Positions 1-10,005 of a DNA stretch of 64,000 nucleotides are shown here, piece after piece (positions within the stretch are counted from its first letter, which is position 1; every line of letters begins with the position of its first letter). The notes under the pieces are model-generated. The model did not search any database. It was given only the letters and a program-made list of their open reading frames with translations, and was not told where the DNA came from. Source of the DNA: Pelagibacterium montanilacus. GTDB taxonomy: Bacteria; Pseudomonadota; Alphaproteobacteria; Rhizobiales; Devosiaceae. A program made the position numbers and the translations under genes. The DNA lies in contig NZ_RZMX01000014.1 in NCBI RefSeq assembly GCF_003992665.1, positions 1 through 64,000 of the forward strand, given 5' to 3'.

Positions 1-2
1 CG

Positions 3-1193
3 ATGGGTAAGGAAAAGTTCAGCCGCACGAAGCCGCACTGCAACATTGGCACGATTGGCCATGTTGACCACGGCAAGACGTCATTGACGGCTGCGATCAC
101 GAAGGTATTGGCCGAGACGGGCGGTGCGACGTTCTCCGCTTACGACCAGATCGACAAGGCGCCCGAAGAGAAGGCCCGCGGTATCACGATCTCGACGGCG
201 CACGTCGAGTACGAGACCGAGAAGCGCCACTATGCGCATGTGGACTGCCCCGGTCACGCGGACTATGTGAAGAACATGATCACCGGCGCGGCGCAGATGG
301 ACGGCGCGATCCTTGTGGTCTCGGCTGCCGACGGCCCGATGCCCCAGACGCGCGAGCACATTCTGCTCGCCCGCCAGGTTGGCGTTCCGGCGCTTGTTGT
401 GTTCCTCAACAAGGTCGACCAGGTCGACGACGAGGAGCTTCTTGAGCTGGTCGAGCTCGAGGTTCGCGAGCTTCTCTCGTCCTATGAGTTCCCCGGTGAC
501 GACATTCCGATCACCAAGGGTTCTGCGCTGATGGCACTCGAGGACAAGCGTCCCGAGATCGGCCATGACGCGATCCTGGAGCTGATGAAGACTGTGGACG
601 ACTACATTCCGCAGCCCGAGCGCCCCGTGGATCAGCCCTTCCTGATGCCGGTCGAAGACGTGTTCTCGATTTCCGGTCGTGGCACGGTTGTGACCGGTCG
701 GGTTGAGCGCGGCATCGTCAAGGTTGGCGAGGAAGTCGAGATCATCGGGATCAAGGCGACCCAGAAGACCACGGTGACCGGCGTCGAGATGTTCCGCAAG
801 CTGCTCGATTCGGGCCAGGCTGGTGACAACATCGGTGCTCTGATCCGCGGTATCGACCGCAGCCAGGTGGAGCGCGGGCAGGTGCTGTGCAAGCCCGGTT
901 CTGTGACCCCGCACACCAAGTTCGTTGCCGAAGCCTACATCCTGACCAAGGAAGAGGGCGGTCGCCACACCCCGTTCTTCACGAACTACCGTCCGCAGTT
1001 CTACTTCCGGACGACGGACGTGACCGGTGTCGTGACGCTGAACGAGGGCGTTGAGATGGTGATGCCCGGCGACAACGTGGAAATGAACGTGGAACTGATC
1101 GTTCCGATCGCGATGGAAGAGAAGCTTCGCTTCGCCATCCGCGAAGGCGGCCGCACCGTCGGCGCCGGCGTCGTTTCCAAAATCGTCGCGTAA
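3..1193 (+). CDS. tuf: Elongation factor Tu
   Basis: EF-Tu is the GTPase that delivers aminoacyl-tRNA to the ribosomal A site. The 396-aa length is standard. The G1 P-loop GHVDHGKT is near residue 19, G3 DCPGH near 81 and G4 NKVD near 136, followed by the two beta-barrel domains with GRGTVVTGR. The ATG lies two bases from the window edge, so its Shine-Dalgarno (SD) sequence and the upstream str-operon genes are outside. The next gene is rpsJ, 70 bp downstream, the usual junction between str and S10 clusters. A 9-bp hairpin lies in that gap. Confidence 0.99.
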   Translation: MGKEKFSRTKPHCNIGTIGHVDHGKTSLTAAITKVLAETGGATFSAYDQIDKAPEEKARGITISTAHVEYETEKRHYAHVDCPGHADYVKNMITGAAQMDGAILVVSAADGPMPQTREHILLARQVGVPALVVFLNKVDQVDDEELLELVELEVRELLSSYEFPGDDIPITKGSALMALEDKRPEIGHDAILELMKTVDDYIPQPERPVDQPFLMPVEDVFSISGRGTVVTGRVERGIVKVGEEVEIIGIKATQKTTVTGVEMFRKLLDSGQAGDNIGALIRGIDRSQVERGQVLCKPGSVTPHTKFVAEAYILTKEEGGRHTPFFTNYRPQFYFRTTDVTGVVTLNEGVEMVMPGDNVEMNVELIVPIAMEEKLRFAIREGGRTVGAGVVSKIVA

Positions 1194-1213
1194 GAAGAGT
1201 CGGACAAAAGAGT

Positions 1214-1254
1214 GCGGTGCGCGCTGCTGCGCACCGCGGTCCTTTTCCAAAGGA
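1214..1254 (+). promoter_or_regulatory. Tandem hairpins between tuf and rpsJ, the second covering the rpsJ SD
   Basis: GCGGTGCGC (1214-1222) pairs perfectly with GCGCACCGC (1229-1237) around a 6-nt loop and is followed by GGTCCTTTT, a terminator-like arrangement. Directly after it TCCTTT (1240-1245) pairs with AAAGGA (1249-1254), which is the SD of rpsJ (ATG at 1264). Both stems are visible in the sequence. A role in attenuation or in limiting S10 translation is inference. Confidence 0.55.
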
Positions 1255-1263
1255 TAGAACACA

Positions 1264-1572
1264 ATGAACGGTCAGAACATTCGCATCCGGCTCAAGGCGT
1301 TCGATCATCGCGTGCTCGACAATTCGACCCGCGAGATCGTCAACACTGCCAAGCGCACGGGCGCCCAGGTTCGCGGTCCCATTCCGCTGCCGACGCGAAT
1401 TGACAAGTACACCGTGAACCGGGGTCCTCACATCGACAAGAAGAGCCGCGAGCAGTTCGAAATCCGGACTCATAAGCGTCTCCTCGACATTGTCGATCCG
1501 ACCCCGCAGACGGTGGACGCACTGATGAAGCTCGATCTCGCCGCCGGCGTCGATGTCGAGATCAAGCTCTGA
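1264..1572 (+). CDS. rpsJ: 30S ribosomal protein S10
   Basis: S10 (NusE) is a small-subunit head protein and the NusB partner in antitermination. The 102-aa length is normal for the family; it opens [16 protein letters not shown], with the diagnostic stretch GPIPLPT near residue 40 and the loop KYTVNRGPH near 47. SD AAAGGA ends 9 nt before the ATG. It heads the S10 cluster, and an unusual 92-bp structured gap separates it from rplC. Confidence 0.99.
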   Translation: MNGQNIRIRLKAFDHRVLDNSTREIVNTAKRTGAQVRGPIPLPTRIDKYTVNRGPHIDKKSREQFEIRTHKRLLDIVDPTPQTVDALMKLDLAAGVDVEIKL

Positions 1573-1587
1573 GTGAACGAATTTAAA

Positions 1588-1642
1588 GCGTCTTTCGAAA
1601 TCTACGGGTCCTCTTGGAAGAGCCAAAGACCCGGGAAGACGC
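1588..1642 (+). promoter_or_regulatory. Nested three-helix hairpin upstream of rplC (candidate r-protein leader)
   Basis: Three co-axial helices are nested: GCGTCTT (1588-1594) with AAGACGC (1636-1642), CGGGTC (1605-1610) with GACCCG (1628-1633), and CTCT (1611-1614) with AGAG (1619-1622) closing a 4-nt loop. The structure ends about 8 nt before the rplC SD (AGAAGG). All pairs are Watson-Crick. It lacks a T tract, so it is not an intrinsic terminator. Autoregulation by a ribosomal protein of this operon (L4 is the known regulator of the E. coli S10 operon) is inference. Confidence 0.55.
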
Positions 1643-1664
1643 ACCAAAGAGAAGGTAGCAACCG

Positions 1665-2369
1665 ATGCGTTCTGGAGTGATCGCACAAAAGCTGGGCATG
1701 ACCCGCATCTTCACGGATGACGGCGCGCATGTACCCGTTACTGTCCTGGCGCTGCAAGGCTGCCAGGTGGTAGGCCAGCGGACGCAGGATAAAGACGGCT
1801 ATGTGGCCCTGCAGATCGGCGCAGGTTCGGTCAAGGTCAAGAACGTCAACAAGGCCCAGCGTGGCCAGTACGCGGCAGCTCAGGTCGAGCCCAAGCGCAA
1901 GGTCGTGGAGTTCCGCGTCAGCGAGGACAACCTGATCGATGTTGGCGCAGAGTTCATGGCCGACCATTTCGTCGAGGGCCAGCTCGTCGACGTTACCGGC
2001 ACTTCGATCGGCAAGGGCTTTGCCGGCGCGATGAAGCGGCACAATTTCGGCGGCCTCCGGGCGTCGCATGGCGTGTCCGTATCGCACCGCTCGCACGGTT
2101 CGACCGGTCAGAACCAGGACCCCGGCAAGGTGTTCAAGGGCAAGAAGATGGCTGGCCACATGGGCGATGCCCGCGTGACAACGCAAAACGTCAAGGTCGT
2201 CAAGACCGATGTCGAGCGCGGTCTGATCATGGTTCAGGGTTCGGTTCCGGGCTCCAAGGGTGGGTGGATCCAGATCCGCGACGCTGTCAAGCGCGCGGCC
2301 CCTGAAGGCATTGCCCGTCCCGGTTCGTTCAAGGCACCGGCTGCCGCAGGCAACGGGGAGATCGTATAA
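1665..2369 (+). CDS. rplC: 50S ribosomal protein L3
   Basis: L3 is an early-assembling 23S rRNA-binding protein near the peptidyl-transferase centre. At 234 aa it is slightly longer than the E. coli protein (209 aa), mainly through an A/P-rich C-terminal tail. It opens [16 protein letters not shown]; the conserved loop [10 protein letters not shown] contains the glutamine that PrmB methylates in E. coli (N5 methylation here is by homology). SD AGAAGG precedes the ATG. Its TAA stop shares one base with the rplD start, implying translational coupling. Confidence 0.98.
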   Translation: MRSGVIAQKLGMTRIFTDDGAHVPVTVLALQGCQVVGQRTQDKDGYVALQIGAGSVKVKNVNKAQRGQYAAAQVEPKRKVVEFRVSEDNLIDVGAEFMADHFVEGQLVDVTGTSIGKGFAGAMKRHNFGGLRASHGVSVSHRSHGSTGQNQDPGKVFKGKKMAGHMGDARVTTQNVKVVKTDVERGLIMVQGSVPGSKGGWIQIRDAVKRAAPEGIARPGSFKAPAAAGNGEIV

Positions 2370-2989
2370 TGGAACTCCAGGTCACAACTCTCGATGGCAA
2401 GTCGGCTGGCAAGGTCACGCTCGATGACGCCGTGTTCGGCCTCGAGCCCCGCGCCGATCTGATCCAGCGCATGGTTCGCTATCAGCAGCTCAAGAAGATG
2501 GCTGGTACGCACGCGGTCAAGAACCGCGCCGACGTCTCGATGACCGGCAAGAAGTTCGGTCGTCAGAAGGGCGGCGGCGGTGCACGTCACGGCTCGCGGC
2601 GCTCCAACATCTTCCGTGGCGGCGGCCGGGCTTTCGGGCCCACCCCGCGCAGCCACGCGATCGATCTGCCCAAGAAGGTCCGCGCCCTCGCTCTGCGGCA
2701 TGCGCTCTCTGCCAAGGCCCAGGCCGGTGAGATCGTCATTCTCGAGAGTGCGGTTGCAACCGAGGCCAAGACAGCAGTGCTTCGCGCCGCATTCGGCAAG
2801 CTCGGCTTCGCCAATGCGCTGATCATCGGGGGCACCGAGCTCGACGAGAATTTCTCGCGAGCCGCACGCAACATCCCGCAGATCGATGTGCTGCCGGCTC
2901 AGGGCATCAACGTTTACGACATTCTGCGTCGCGAAAAGCTGGTCCTGACCAAGGACGCGCTGGCCGCGCTGGAGGGCCGGTTCCAATGA
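2369..2989 (+). CDS. rplD: 50S ribosomal protein L4
   Basis: L4 binds 23S rRNA and lines the exit tunnel; in E. coli it represses the S10 operon. The 206-aa protein shows the tunnel-loop signature [20 protein letters not shown] near residues 60-80 and the C-terminal globular part ([20 protein letters not shown]). It starts at an ATG overlapping the rplC stop by one base and ends in an ATGA overlap with rplW, so the three genes form one coupled block. Confidence 0.98.
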   Translation: MELQVTTLDGKSAGKVTLDDAVFGLEPRADLIQRMVRYQQLKKMAGTHAVKNRADVSMTGKKFGRQKGGGGARHGSRRSNIFRGGGRAFGPTPRSHAIDLPKKVRALALRHALSAKAQAGEIVILESAVATEAKTAVLRAAFGKLGFANALIIGGTELDENFSRAARNIPQIDVLPAQGINVYDILRREKLVLTKDALAALEGRFQ

Positions 2990-3279
2990 GCACGCTCAAG
3001 CACTACGACATCATTCGCAATCCGGTGGTCACCGAGAAGTCGACGATGGCATCGGAACACGGCCAGGTCGTGTTCGATGTGGCGGTCGATGCGTCCAAGC
3101 CCGAGATCAAGGCGGCCGTAGAGGCGCTGTTCTCGGTCAAGGTCAAGGCGGTCAATACTCTGGTCCGCAAGGGCAAGGCGAAGCGTTTTCGCGGGTTTGC
3201 GGGTAAGCGCAAGGACGTCAAGAAGGCGATCGTCACCCTCGTTGACGGTCAGACCATCGACATTTCGACGGGTCTGTAG
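2986..3279 (+). CDS. rplW: 50S ribosomal protein L23
   Basis: L23 sits at the tunnel exit and docks trigger factor and SRP. The 97-aa length is typical; N-terminal [15 protein letters not shown] is diagnostic, and the basic extended loop [15 protein letters not shown] lies near residues 62-76. It overlaps rplD by 4 bp (ATGA), and rplB follows after 23 bp. Confidence 0.98.
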   Translation: MSTLKHYDIIRNPVVTEKSTMASEHGQVVFDVAVDASKPEIKAAVEALFSVKVKAVNTLVRKGKAKRFRGFAGKRKDVKKAIVTLVDGQTIDISTGL

Positions 3280-3302
3280 GGACAGGTCGGGGAAGAAGAA
3301 CA

Positions 3303-4142
3303 ATGGCTTTGAAGCAGTACAATCCAACCTCGCCGGGACGCCGTCAGCTTATCGGCATCAACCGGTCCGAACTCTGGAACGGCGCTCCGGTCAAGAAGCT
3401 GACCGAGGGTCTGACCAAGTCGGGCGGCCGCAACAACCGGGGCCGGGTCACCGCGTTCAACCGTGGTGGCGGGCACAAGCGTCGCTATCGCGTCGTCGAT
3501 TTCAAGCGCACCAAGTTCGATGCGGTCGGCACGGTCGAGCGCCTTGAATACGATCCCAACCGGACCGCATTCATCGCACTGATCACCTACGAGGACGGCG
3601 AGCAGGCCTACATCCTTGCTCCGCAGCGCCTCACCGCAGGTGACAAGGTCGTTTCGTCCTCCGGTGCGGTCGACGTCAAGCCGGGCAATGCCATGCCGCT
3701 CGAGCGGATGCCGGTGGGTACGATCGTCCACAACATCGAACTCAAGCCCAAGAAGGGCGGGCAGATGGCGCGTTCGGCCGGTGCGTACGCACAGTATGTC
3801 GGTCGCGATGCGGGCTGGGCCATTCTTCGCCTGAACTCGGGCGAGCAGCGTCTCGTCCATGGTTCGTGCATGGCCACGGTTGGCGCGGTGTCCAACCCGG
3901 ATCACTCCAACACCAACCTGGGCAAGGCTGGTCGTAACCGCTGGCTTGGCCGTCGTCCGAGCGTTCGCGGTGTCGCGATGAACCCGGTCGACCACCCGCA
4001 TGGTGGTGGTGAAGGCAGGACCTCGGGTGGTCGACACCCGGTCACGCCGTGGGGCAAGCCGACCAAGGGCAAGCGCACTCGTACCAACAAGTCGACGGAC
4101 AAGTTCATCGTCCGCTCGCGTCACCAGAAGAAGGGCAGGTAA
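3303..4142 (+). CDS. rplB: 50S ribosomal protein L2
   Basis: L2 is required for subunit association and peptidyl transfer. The 279-aa length is normal. It opens [16 protein letters not shown], and the highly conserved [14 protein letters not shown] carries the invariant histidine studied as His229 in E. coli. The C-terminus is strongly basic. SD GGGGAAGAAGAAC lies just upstream. rpsS begins 5 bp after the stop. Confidence 0.99.
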   Translation: MALKQYNPTSPGRRQLIGINRSELWNGAPVKKLTEGLTKSGGRNNRGRVTAFNRGGGHKRRYRVVDFKRTKFDAVGTVERLEYDPNRTAFIALITYEDGEQAYILAPQRLTAGDKVVSSSGAVDVKPGNAMPLERMPVGTIVHNIELKPKKGGQMARSAGAYAQYVGRDAGWAILRLNSGEQRLVHGSCMATVGAVSNPDHSNTNLGKAGRNRWLGRRPSVRGVAMNPVDHPHGGGEGRTSGGRHPVTPWGKPTKGKRTRTNKSTDKFIVRSRHQKKGR

Positions 4143-4147
4143 GGGCC

Positions 4148-4426
4148 ATGGCACGTTCCGTCTGGAAAGGCCCGTTCGTCGACGGGTACCTGTTGAAGAA
4201 AGCAGACAAGGTCCGCGAGTCGGGCCGCAACGAGGTTATAAAGATCTGGAGCCGCCGTTCCACGATCCTGCCGCAGTTCGTCGGCCTGACCTTCGGTGTC
4301 TACAACGGTCAGAAGCATGTTCCGGTGAATGTTACCGAAGACATGATCGGCCACAAGTTCGGTGAGTTTTCGCCCACGCGCACCTATTACGGGCACGCGG
4401 CCGACAAGAAGGCGAAGAGGAAGTAA
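4148..4426 (+). CDS. rpsS: 30S ribosomal protein S19
   Basis: S19 is a head protein that forms a complex with S13. The ATG at 4148 gives [16 protein letters not shown] and 92 aa, matching the family; an in-frame start 99 bp upstream lies inside rplB and is rejected. The conserved motif [13 protein letters not shown] is near residue 33 and [11 protein letters not shown] near 70. It is followed after 2 bp by rplV. Confidence 0.98.
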   Translation: MARSVWKGPFVDGYLLKKADKVRESGRNEVIKIWSRRSTILPQFVGLTFGVYNGQKHVPVNVTEDMIGHKFGEFSPTRTYYGHAADKKAKRK

Positions 4427-4428
4427 CT

Positions 4429-4809
4429 ATGGGCAAGCAGAAGAGCGAACGCGCGCTCAAGGACAATGAGGCGAAAGCCGTCCTGCGCATGGTCCGGTCC
4501 AGCCCTCAGAAGCTGAACCTCGTCGCCGCGCTGATCCGCGGCAAGAAGGTCGAGAAGGCGCTGGCCGAGCTGCAGTTTTCGCGCAAGCGGATTGCAGGGC
4601 CGGTCCGCAAGACCCTCGAGAGCGCCATTGCCAATGCCGAGAACAATCACGGCCTGGACACGGACGCCCTGGTCGTCGCCGAAGCTTATGTCGGCAACGC
4701 GCTGGTGATGAAGCGCTTCCATGCCCGCGCTCGCGGTCGTGGTGCGCGCATCCAGAAGCCGTTCTCGCATCTGACCATAGTCGTCCGTGAAGTTGAGGAA
4801 GCCGTCTGA
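4429..4809 (+). CDS. rplV: 50S ribosomal protein L22
   Basis: L22 contributes to the exit tunnel through its long beta-hairpin. The 126-aa protein carries [20 protein letters not shown] near residues 19-38 and the hairpin [18 protein letters not shown] near the C-terminus. Its TGA stop shares one base with the rpsC ATG, so the two are translationally coupled. Confidence 0.98.
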   Translation: MGKQKSERALKDNEAKAVLRMVRSSPQKLNLVAALIRGKKVEKALAELQFSRKRIAGPVRKTLESAIANAENNHGLDTDALVVAEAYVGNALVMKRFHARARGRGARIQKPFSHLTIVVREVEEAV

Positions 4810-5519
4810 TGGGACAGAAAGTCAATCCAATCGGGCTGCGGCTCGGGATCAACCGGACCTGGGATTCGCGCTGGTACGCCGACAAGGGCGAGTACGGCTC
4901 GCTTCTTCAGGAAGACCTCAAGATCCGCAAGATGCTCCAGGATGACCTGAAGCAGGCCGCAGTTTCCAAGATCGTCATCGAGCGCCCGCACCGCAAGTGC
5001 CGCATTTCGATCCACTCGGCGCGTCCGGGTATCGTGATCGGCAAGAAGGGCGCGGACATCGAGAAGATCCGCAACAAGGTCAAGCAGTTCACCGACTCGG
5101 AAGTGCACATCAACATCGTTGAAGTTCGCAAGCCCGAGACCGATGCAACGCTCGTCGCGCAGGGCATTGCCCAGCAGCTCGAGCGCCGTGTGGCCTTCCG
5201 TCGTGCCATGAAGCGTGCGGTCCAGACCGCGATGCGCATGGGTGCCCTGGGTATTCGGGTTAATGTTGGTGGTCGCCTCGGCGGCGCGGACATCGCCCGG
5301 ACCGAGTGGTACCGCGAAGGTCGCGTTCCGCTTCACACGCTGCGCGCGGACGTGGACTACGGCGTTGCCGAAGCGGCCACGACCTACGGGATCATCGGGA
5401 TCAAGGTCTGGATCTTCAAGGGCGAAATCATGGAGCACGACCCCATGGCTCACGAGCGTCGCGCCACCGAAGGTGGTGACGGCGGCGGGCAGGGCCGTCG
5501 CGGTCCGGCTGCAAGCTGA
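4809..5519 (+). CDS. rpsC: 30S ribosomal protein S3
   Basis: S3 forms part of the mRNA entry channel. The 236-aa length fits; it opens [16 protein letters not shown], has a KH-type RNA-binding loop around [14 protein letters not shown] (residues 75-90) and the [20 protein letters not shown] core. The C-terminus is a glycine/arginine-rich tail. The ATG overlaps the rplV stop (TGATG). Confidence 0.98.
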   Translation: MGQKVNPIGLRLGINRTWDSRWYADKGEYGSLLQEDLKIRKMLQDDLKQAAVSKIVIERPHRKCRISIHSARPGIVIGKKGADIEKIRNKVKQFTDSEVHINIVEVRKPETDATLVAQGIAQQLERRVAFRRAMKRAVQTAMRMGALGIRVNVGGRLGGADIARTEWYREGRVPLHTLRADVDYGVAEAATTYGIIGIKVWIFKGEIMEHDPMAHERRATEGGDGGGQGRRGPAAS

Positions 5520-5534
5520 AAGAAAGACTGAACA

Positions 5535-5948
5535 ATGCTGCAACCGAAACGTACCAAGTTCCGCAAGGCGCACAAAGGTCGCATCCATGGCGTGGCCAAG
5601 GGTGGGACCGAACTCAATTTCGGCGAATATGGGTTGAAGGCTCAGGAGCCTGAGCGTATAACCGCCCGCCAGATCGAGGCCGCACGTCGCGCGATGACTC
5701 GCTATATGAAGCGCGCAGGACGTGTCTGGATCCGGGTGTTCCCGGATGTGCCCGTGTCGTCCAAGCCGACTGAAGTTCGTATGGGTAAGGGCAAGGGTGC
5801 TCCCGAATATTGGGCAGCCCGCGTCAAGCCCGGCCGGATCATGTTCGAGATCGACGGCGTGAGTGAAGAAATCGCGCGCGAAGCCCTGCGTCTGGCGGCC
5901 ATGAAGCTGCCGATCAAGACGCGGTTCGTGGCCCGCATTACAGACTGA
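5535..5948 (+). CDS. rplP: 50S ribosomal protein L16
   Basis: L16 organises the A-site region of 23S rRNA. The standard-length 137-aa protein opens [16 protein letters not shown], followed by [13 protein letters not shown] and the [12 protein letters not shown]-like element near residue 75 ([19 protein letters not shown]). The conserved arginine in VRMGKGKG is the position hydroxylated by YcfD in E. coli; whether it is modified here is unknown. It lies 15 bp after rpsC and 13 bp before rpmC. Confidence 0.98.
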   Translation: MLQPKRTKFRKAHKGRIHGVAKGGTELNFGEYGLKAQEPERITARQIEAARRAMTRYMKRAGRVWIRVFPDVPVSSKPTEVRMGKGKGAPEYWAARVKPGRIMFEIDGVSEEIAREALRLAAMKLPIKTRFVARITD

Positions 5949-5961
5949 GGACGAGTGAGCG

Positions 5962-6159
5962 ATGAAGCCGAGCGACGTTAGGACCAAGACGGTCGACGAA
6001 CTCAACGACGAACTCGTCGGCCTGAAGAAAGAGCAGTTCAACCTGCGCTTCCAGCGGGCTACGCAGCAGTTGGACAATACCGCGCAGGTGCGCACGGTTC
6101 GCCGCAACATCGCGCGCGTCCAGACCATTCTGCGCGAGAAGAGCGCGGAAGCGAAGTAA
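5962..6159 (+). CDS. rpmC: 50S ribosomal protein L29
   Basis: L29 is a small two-helix protein beside the tunnel exit. It is 65 aa, with the conserved [12 protein letters not shown]-like core seen as [20 protein letters not shown] (residues 21-40) and [14 protein letters not shown] in the second helix. It sits between rplP and rpsQ, exactly as in the canonical spc order. Confidence 0.97.
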   Translation: MKPSDVRTKTVDELNDELVGLKKEQFNLRFQRATQQLDNTAQVRTVRRNIARVQTILREKSAEAK

Positions 6160-6169
6160 GGAGATATCG

Positions 6170-6403
6170 ATGCCCAAGCGTATCCTGCAGGGGACCGTGG
6201 TCTCCGACAAGAACGAAAAGACGGTCGTGGTGAGCGTTGAGCGCCGCTTTACCCACCCGATCATGAAAAAGACGGTGCGCCGTTCCAAGAAGTATCATGC
6301 CCATGACGAAGCCGGTGCGGCCAAGCTTGGCGACGTGGTGCAGATCCAGGAGTGCGCCCCGATCTCGAAGAACAAGCGCTGGACGATACTGAACCAGGCC
6401 TAG
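6170..6403 (+). CDS. rpsQ: 30S ribosomal protein S17
   Basis: S17 is an OB-fold primary 16S rRNA-binding protein. It is 77 aa; [20 protein letters not shown] and [20 protein letters not shown] are diagnostic, and [18 protein letters not shown] ends the OB fold. SD AAGGAGATATCG lies before the ATG. A 70-bp gap separates it from rplN. Confidence 0.97.
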   Translation: MPKRILQGTVVSDKNEKTVVVSVERRFTHPIMKKTVRRSKKYHAHDEAGAAKLGDVVQIQECAPISKNKRWTILNQA

Positions 6404-6473
6404 CGCTTAAAAGAGGTCAGGCGACGCACCGGACTGTCGGGCGGAACCAATAATTTAAAGAAGGCAACCAGTC

Positions 6474-6842
6474 ATGATTCAGATGCAGACAAATCTCGAC
6501 GTGGCCGATAATTCGGGCGCCCGTCGCGTTATGTGCATCAAGGTGCTGGGCGGCTCGCATCGCAAGTATGCGTCGGTTGGCGACATCATCGTTGTGTCTG
6601 TCAAGGACGCCATACCGCGCGGCCGCGTCAAGAAGGGTCAGGTCATGAAGGCCGTGGTGGTTCGCACCGCGTCCGACATCCGTCGCCCCGATGGCACCGT
6701 GATCCGTTTTGACCGCAATGCGGCGGTCATCATCAACAACAACAAGGAACCGGTCGGGACCCGTATTTTTGGCCCGGTTCCCCGTGAGCTGCGCGCGAAG
6801 AATCACATGAAGATCATCTCGCTCGCGCCGGAGGTGCTGTAA
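6474..6842 (+). CDS. rplN: 50S ribosomal protein L14
   Basis: L14 forms an intersubunit bridge. It has the standard 122 aa, opening [20 protein letters not shown], with [14 protein letters not shown] near residue 45 and [20 protein letters not shown] at the C-terminus. SD AAAGAAGG precedes it. The TAA stop overlaps the rplX ATG by one base. Confidence 0.98.
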   Translation: MIQMQTNLDVADNSGARRVMCIKVLGGSHRKYASVGDIIVVSVKDAIPRGRVKKGQVMKAVVVRTASDIRRPDGTVIRFDRNAAVIINNNKEPVGTRIFGPVPRELRAKNHMKIISLAPEVL

Positions 6843-7156
6843 TGGCTGCCAAGATCAAGAAGGGTGACAAGGTCATCGTCCTTGCAGGCAAGGATAAGGG
6901 CAAGACCGGCCAGGTCCTGCGCGTGATCCCGTCTGAGACCCGTGCCGTTGTTCAGGGCATCAACCTGATCCGCCGGCACCAGCGTCAGTCGGCCAACCAG
7001 GAAGCGGGCATCATTACCCGTGAGGCGCCGATCCATCTGAGCAACATCGCGCTGCTCGATGCCAAGGAAAACAAGCCGACCCGTGTCGGCTTCGAAATCA
7101 AGGACGGGGTCAAGCGCCGCGTCGCGAAGCGTTCCGGAGAAGTGATCGATGGCTGA
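6842..7156 (+). CDS. rplX: 50S ribosomal protein L24
   Basis: L24 is an assembly initiator with a KOW domain, seen here as [20 protein letters not shown] (residues 4-23). The 104-aa length is typical, and [19 protein letters not shown] is also family-typical. It starts at TAATG with rplN and overlaps rplE by 8 bp. Confidence 0.98.
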   Translation: MAAKIKKGDKVIVLAGKDKGKTGQVLRVIPSETRAVVQGINLIRRHQRQSANQEAGIITREAPIHLSNIALLDAKENKPTRVGFEIKDGVKRRVAKRSGEVIDG

Positions 7157-7703
7157 GACCTATACCCCGCGCATGCGCACCCACTATGACGAGGTGGTGC
7201 GCGCCGGTCTGATCGAGACCTTCAACTACGCCAACCCGATGGCCGTGCCCAAGCTGGACAAGGTCGTGATCAACATGGGTGTGGGCGAGGCGGTTGCCGA
7301 CTCCAAGAAGGTCAAGGCTGCTCTTGCCGACCTTCAGAAGATTTCTGGCCAGCAGCCCGTTATCACGCATGCTCGCAAGTCGATTGCCGGTTTCAAACTG
7401 CGTGAAGAGATGCCGATCGGCGTGAAGGTTACCCTTCGCAGGGCCCGTATGTACGAGTTCGTCGACCGGCTTGTGAACATCGCTCTTCCGCGCGTTCGCG
7501 ACTTTCGCGGCCTGAATGCCAAGAGCTTCGACGGCCGCGGCAATTTCGCGATGGGCATCAAGGAGCACATCGTGTTCCCTGAGATCAATTATGACCAGGT
7601 CGACCAGATCTGGGGCATGGACGTGATCGTCTGCACCACGGCCAACACCGATGATGAAGCGCGTGCGCTTCTCAAGGCTTTCAATTTCCCGTTCCGGCAG
7701 TAA
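7149..7703 (+). CDS. rplE: 50S ribosomal protein L5
   Basis: L5 binds 5S rRNA and contacts P-site tRNA. The 184-aa protein has the expected elements [17 protein letters not shown], the [20 protein letters not shown] loop and [20 protein letters not shown] near residue 140. It overlaps rplX by 8 bp, so it is probably coupled to it, and rpsN follows after 35 bp. Confidence 0.98.
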   Translation: MAETYTPRMRTHYDEVVRAGLIETFNYANPMAVPKLDKVVINMGVGEAVADSKKVKAALADLQKISGQQPVITHARKSIAGFKLREEMPIGVKVTLRRARMYEFVDRLVNIALPRVRDFRGLNAKSFDGRGNFAMGIKEHIVFPEINYDQVDQIWGMDVIVCTTANTDDEARALLKAFNFPFRQ

Positions 7704-7738
7704 CCGGTCCGCGGAAGAGAGACGAAAGAGAGAATTAA

Positions 7739-8044
7739 ATGGCAAAAACGAGCGCCATCGAAAAGAACAAGCGTCGCGCCAAGCTGGCCAAGCAATATGC
7801 CCCCAAGCGTGCGGCGCTCAAGGCTAAGGCCAAGGACGAGTCGCTGTCTTTCGAGGAGCGGTTTGCAGCGCAGCTCAAGCTGGCCGAATTGCCGCGCAAC
7901 GCCTCGCCCGTACGGGTTCGGAACCGTTGCGAAGTGTCGGGCCGGCCGCGCGGTTACTACCGCAAGCTGAGGCTGAGCCGTGTGGCGCTTCGTGAGTTGG
8001 GCTCGATGGGCAAGATCCCCGGCATGGTCAAGTCGAGCTGGTAA
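7739..8044 (+). CDS. rpsN: 30S ribosomal protein S14 (zinc-free long form)
   Basis: S14 assembles late into the 30S head. The 101-aa protein is the long C-minus type: [20 protein letters not shown] has a single cysteine and no CxxC pair. It ends [23 protein letters not shown] lies upstream. Together with the cysteine-free L33 at 46193 it shows that zinc-independent paralogs are used in the main loci. Confidence 0.98.
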   Translation: MAKTSAIEKNKRRAKLAKQYAPKRAALKAKAKDESLSFEERFAAQLKLAELPRNASPVRVRNRCEVSGRPRGYYRKLRLSRVALRELGSMGKIPGMVKSSW

Positions 8045-8056
8045 GGAAGAACAAAG

Positions 8057-8455
8057 ATGACTCTTATCGATCCGCTTGGCGATATGCTCACTCGTATCCG
8101 GAACGCCCAGATGCGGCGCCGTGATACGGTGCGTACCCCGGCTTCCACGCTTCGGGCCCATGTGCTCGATGTGCTCAAGGCCGAGGGCTACATCCGCGGC
8201 TACACCGAAGATACCAGCGCCGAAGGCCACAAGGAGTTCAGCATCGAGCTGAAGTACTCCGAGGAAGAGCCTGTCATCCGTGAGATTCAGCGGGTGTCCA
8301 AGCCCGGGCGTCGTGTCTACGCTTCGGTCAAGAATATCCCGGTCATTGGAAATGGCCTGGGCGTTGCGATCCTGTCCACTCCCAAGGGAGTGATGGCCGA
8401 TCACATGGCCCGCTCCGAGAACGTAGGCGGCGAGGTTCTCTGTCGCGTCTTCTAA
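8057..8455 (+). CDS. rpsH: 30S ribosomal protein S8
   Basis: S8 binds helix 21 of 16S rRNA and, in E. coli, regulates the spc operon by binding the rplE region. The 132-aa protein opens [20 protein letters not shown] and has the C-terminal signature [20 protein letters not shown]. It lies 12 bp after rpsN. Confidence 0.98.
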   Translation: MTLIDPLGDMLTRIRNAQMRRRDTVRTPASTLRAHVLDVLKAEGYIRGYTEDTSAEGHKEFSIELKYSEEEPVIREIQRVSKPGRRVYASVKNIPVIGNGLGVAILSTPKGVMADHMARSENVGGEVLCRVF

Positions 8456-8503
8456 TGACGCGCGGGACACCTCCCTCTAGATAAAGACGAAAAGGCGAAG
8501 AAA

Positions 8504-9037
8504 ATGTCGCGTATTGGCAAAAAGCCGGTAGCCCCGGTCAGCGGCGTGACGGTCACGGTCGATGGCCAGGCCGTTACGGCCAAGGGTCCCAAGGGGGAGC
8601 AGACCGTCGTTCTGGTGGATCTGGTCAGGGTCGAGTCCGGGGAAGACGGGATCGTCGTAACCCCGATCGACGACAGCCGCGAGGCCCGGTCGGCATGGGG
8701 CATGTCGCGGACCCTGATCGACAATATCGTTCGCGGTGTATCGACCGGCTTTGAGCGCAAGCTCGCCATTTCGGGCGTCGGTTACCGTGCACAGATGCAG
8801 GGGTCGGACCTGAAGCTCTCGCTGGGGTTCAGCCACGAAGTAATCTACAAGGCTCCCGACGGCATTCAGCTGGCGGCGCCGACCCAGACCGAGATCGTGG
8901 TCACGGGTATCGACAAGCAGCAGGTGGGTCAGGTTGCCGCGAATATTCGCGAATTCCGTCCCCCCGAGCCCTACAAGGGCAAGGGCGTGCGCTATTCTGA
9001 CGAGCGCATCGTCCGCAAGGAAGGCAAGAAGAAGTAA
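8504..9037 (+). CDS. rplF: 50S ribosomal protein L6
   Basis: L6 lies near the factor-binding site. The 177-aa protein opens [20 protein letters not shown]; the C-terminal family signature [15 protein letters not shown] is present and the two L6 domains are intact. The 48-bp gap from rpsH holds no strong structure. Confidence 0.98.
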   Translation: MSRIGKKPVAPVSGVTVTVDGQAVTAKGPKGEQTVVLVDLVRVESGEDGIVVTPIDDSREARSAWGMSRTLIDNIVRGVSTGFERKLAISGVGYRAQMQGSDLKLSLGFSHEVIYKAPDGIQLAAPTQTEIVVTGIDKQQVGQVAANIREFRPPEPYKGKGVRYSDERIVRKEGKKK

Positions 9038-9049
9038 GGAGTGGTGGCA

Positions 9050-9403
9050 ATGGCTAAACTTTCCGGTATTGACCGCCGCAAGGCCCGTGTGCGCAAGGCT
9101 CTCAAAGCCCGCGCCAACGGTCGCCCGCGTCTGTCGGTCTTCCGTTCTGAAAAGAACATCTATGCCCAGATCATCGATGACGCCAACGGGGTTACCCTCG
9201 CTGCTGCGTCCTCGCTCGAGAAGGATCTTAAGATCGATAACGGTGCCAATCAGGCCGCAGCTGCGACTGTTGGCAAGGCGCTAGCCGAGCGGGCCACCAA
9301 GGCCGGTGTCGAGAACGTCATCTTCGATCGGGGCGGCTACATTTTCCATGGTCGGGTAAAGGCCCTGGCCGAGGCGGCCCGCGAGGGCGGGTTGAGCTTC
9401 TGA
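9050..9403 (+). CDS. rplR: 50S ribosomal protein L18
   Basis: L18 binds 5S rRNA. I chose the ATG at 9050 ([16 protein letters not shown], 117 aa) because AAGGAG at 9036-9041 is 8 nt upstream of it, whereas the in-frame GTG at 9041 would overlap the SD itself. [20 protein letters not shown] and [20 protein letters not shown] are diagnostic. Confidence 0.97.
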   Translation: MAKLSGIDRRKARVRKALKARANGRPRLSVFRSEKNIYAQIIDDANGVTLAAASSLEKDLKIDNGANQAAAATVGKALAERATKAGVENVIFDRGGYIFHGRVKALAEAAREGGLSF

Positions 9404-9448
9404 TTGCAGAAGCCAACTGAACCGAAATCAAGAAGAGCTGGTTGAACG

Positions 9449-9979
9449 ATGAGAGACAGTCAAGAGCGCGATAGCGAGTTCGTAGATCGCCTTGTGCATA
9501 TCAATCGCGTCGCCAAGGTGGTGAAGGGCGGTCGGCGTTTCGGCTTTGCCGCGCTTGTCGTCGTTGGCGATCAGAAGGGCCGTGTCGGGTTCGGTCACGG
9601 CAAGGCACGCGAGGTGCCCGAGGCTATCCGCAAGGCAACCGAGCAGGCCAAGCGCCAGATGATCCGGGTGCCGCTTCGTGAAGCCCGGACGCTGCACCAC
9701 GACGTCACCGGACGCCACGGCGCCGGAAAGGTGCTGCTTCGTGCAGCTCCGGCTGGTACAGGCATCATCGCCGGCGGTCCGATGCGTGCGGTCTTCGAGA
9801 CGCTCGGTATCAACGATATCGTCGCCAAGTCCCAGGGCACGGCGAACCCTTACAACATGGTGCGGGCGACCTTCGAGGCACTCAAGAACGTCGACAGCCC
9901 GCGTGCTGTGGCTTCTCGACGTGGCCTGAAGGTCTCCGAACTGCAGGCACGCCGCGGCGAAGCGGCCGTCGAAGCCTGA
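9449..9979 (+). CDS. rpsE: 30S ribosomal protein S5
   Basis: S5 affects decoding fidelity and the mRNA entry channel. The 176-aa protein has [18 protein letters not shown] near residue 27 (the helicase/decoding loop), [19 protein letters not shown] and [20 protein letters not shown]. It sits between rplR and rpmD in standard order. Confidence 0.98.
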   Translation: MRDSQERDSEFVDRLVHINRVAKVVKGGRRFGFAALVVVGDQKGRVGFGHGKAREVPEAIRKATEQAKRQMIRVPLREARTLHHDVTGRHGAGKVLLRAAPAGTGIIAGGPMRAVFETLGINDIVAKSQGTANPYNMVRATFEALKNVDSPRAVASRRGLKVSELQARRGEAAVEA

Positions 9980-10005
9980 TCGGCGCCCGAGGACGGAGAA
10001 GACTG

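Noticed and set aside
4686-6128. 480-aa open frame on the - strand across rplV-rpsC-rplP
   Set aside because: It lies over three certain ribosomal genes and has no recognisable domain.
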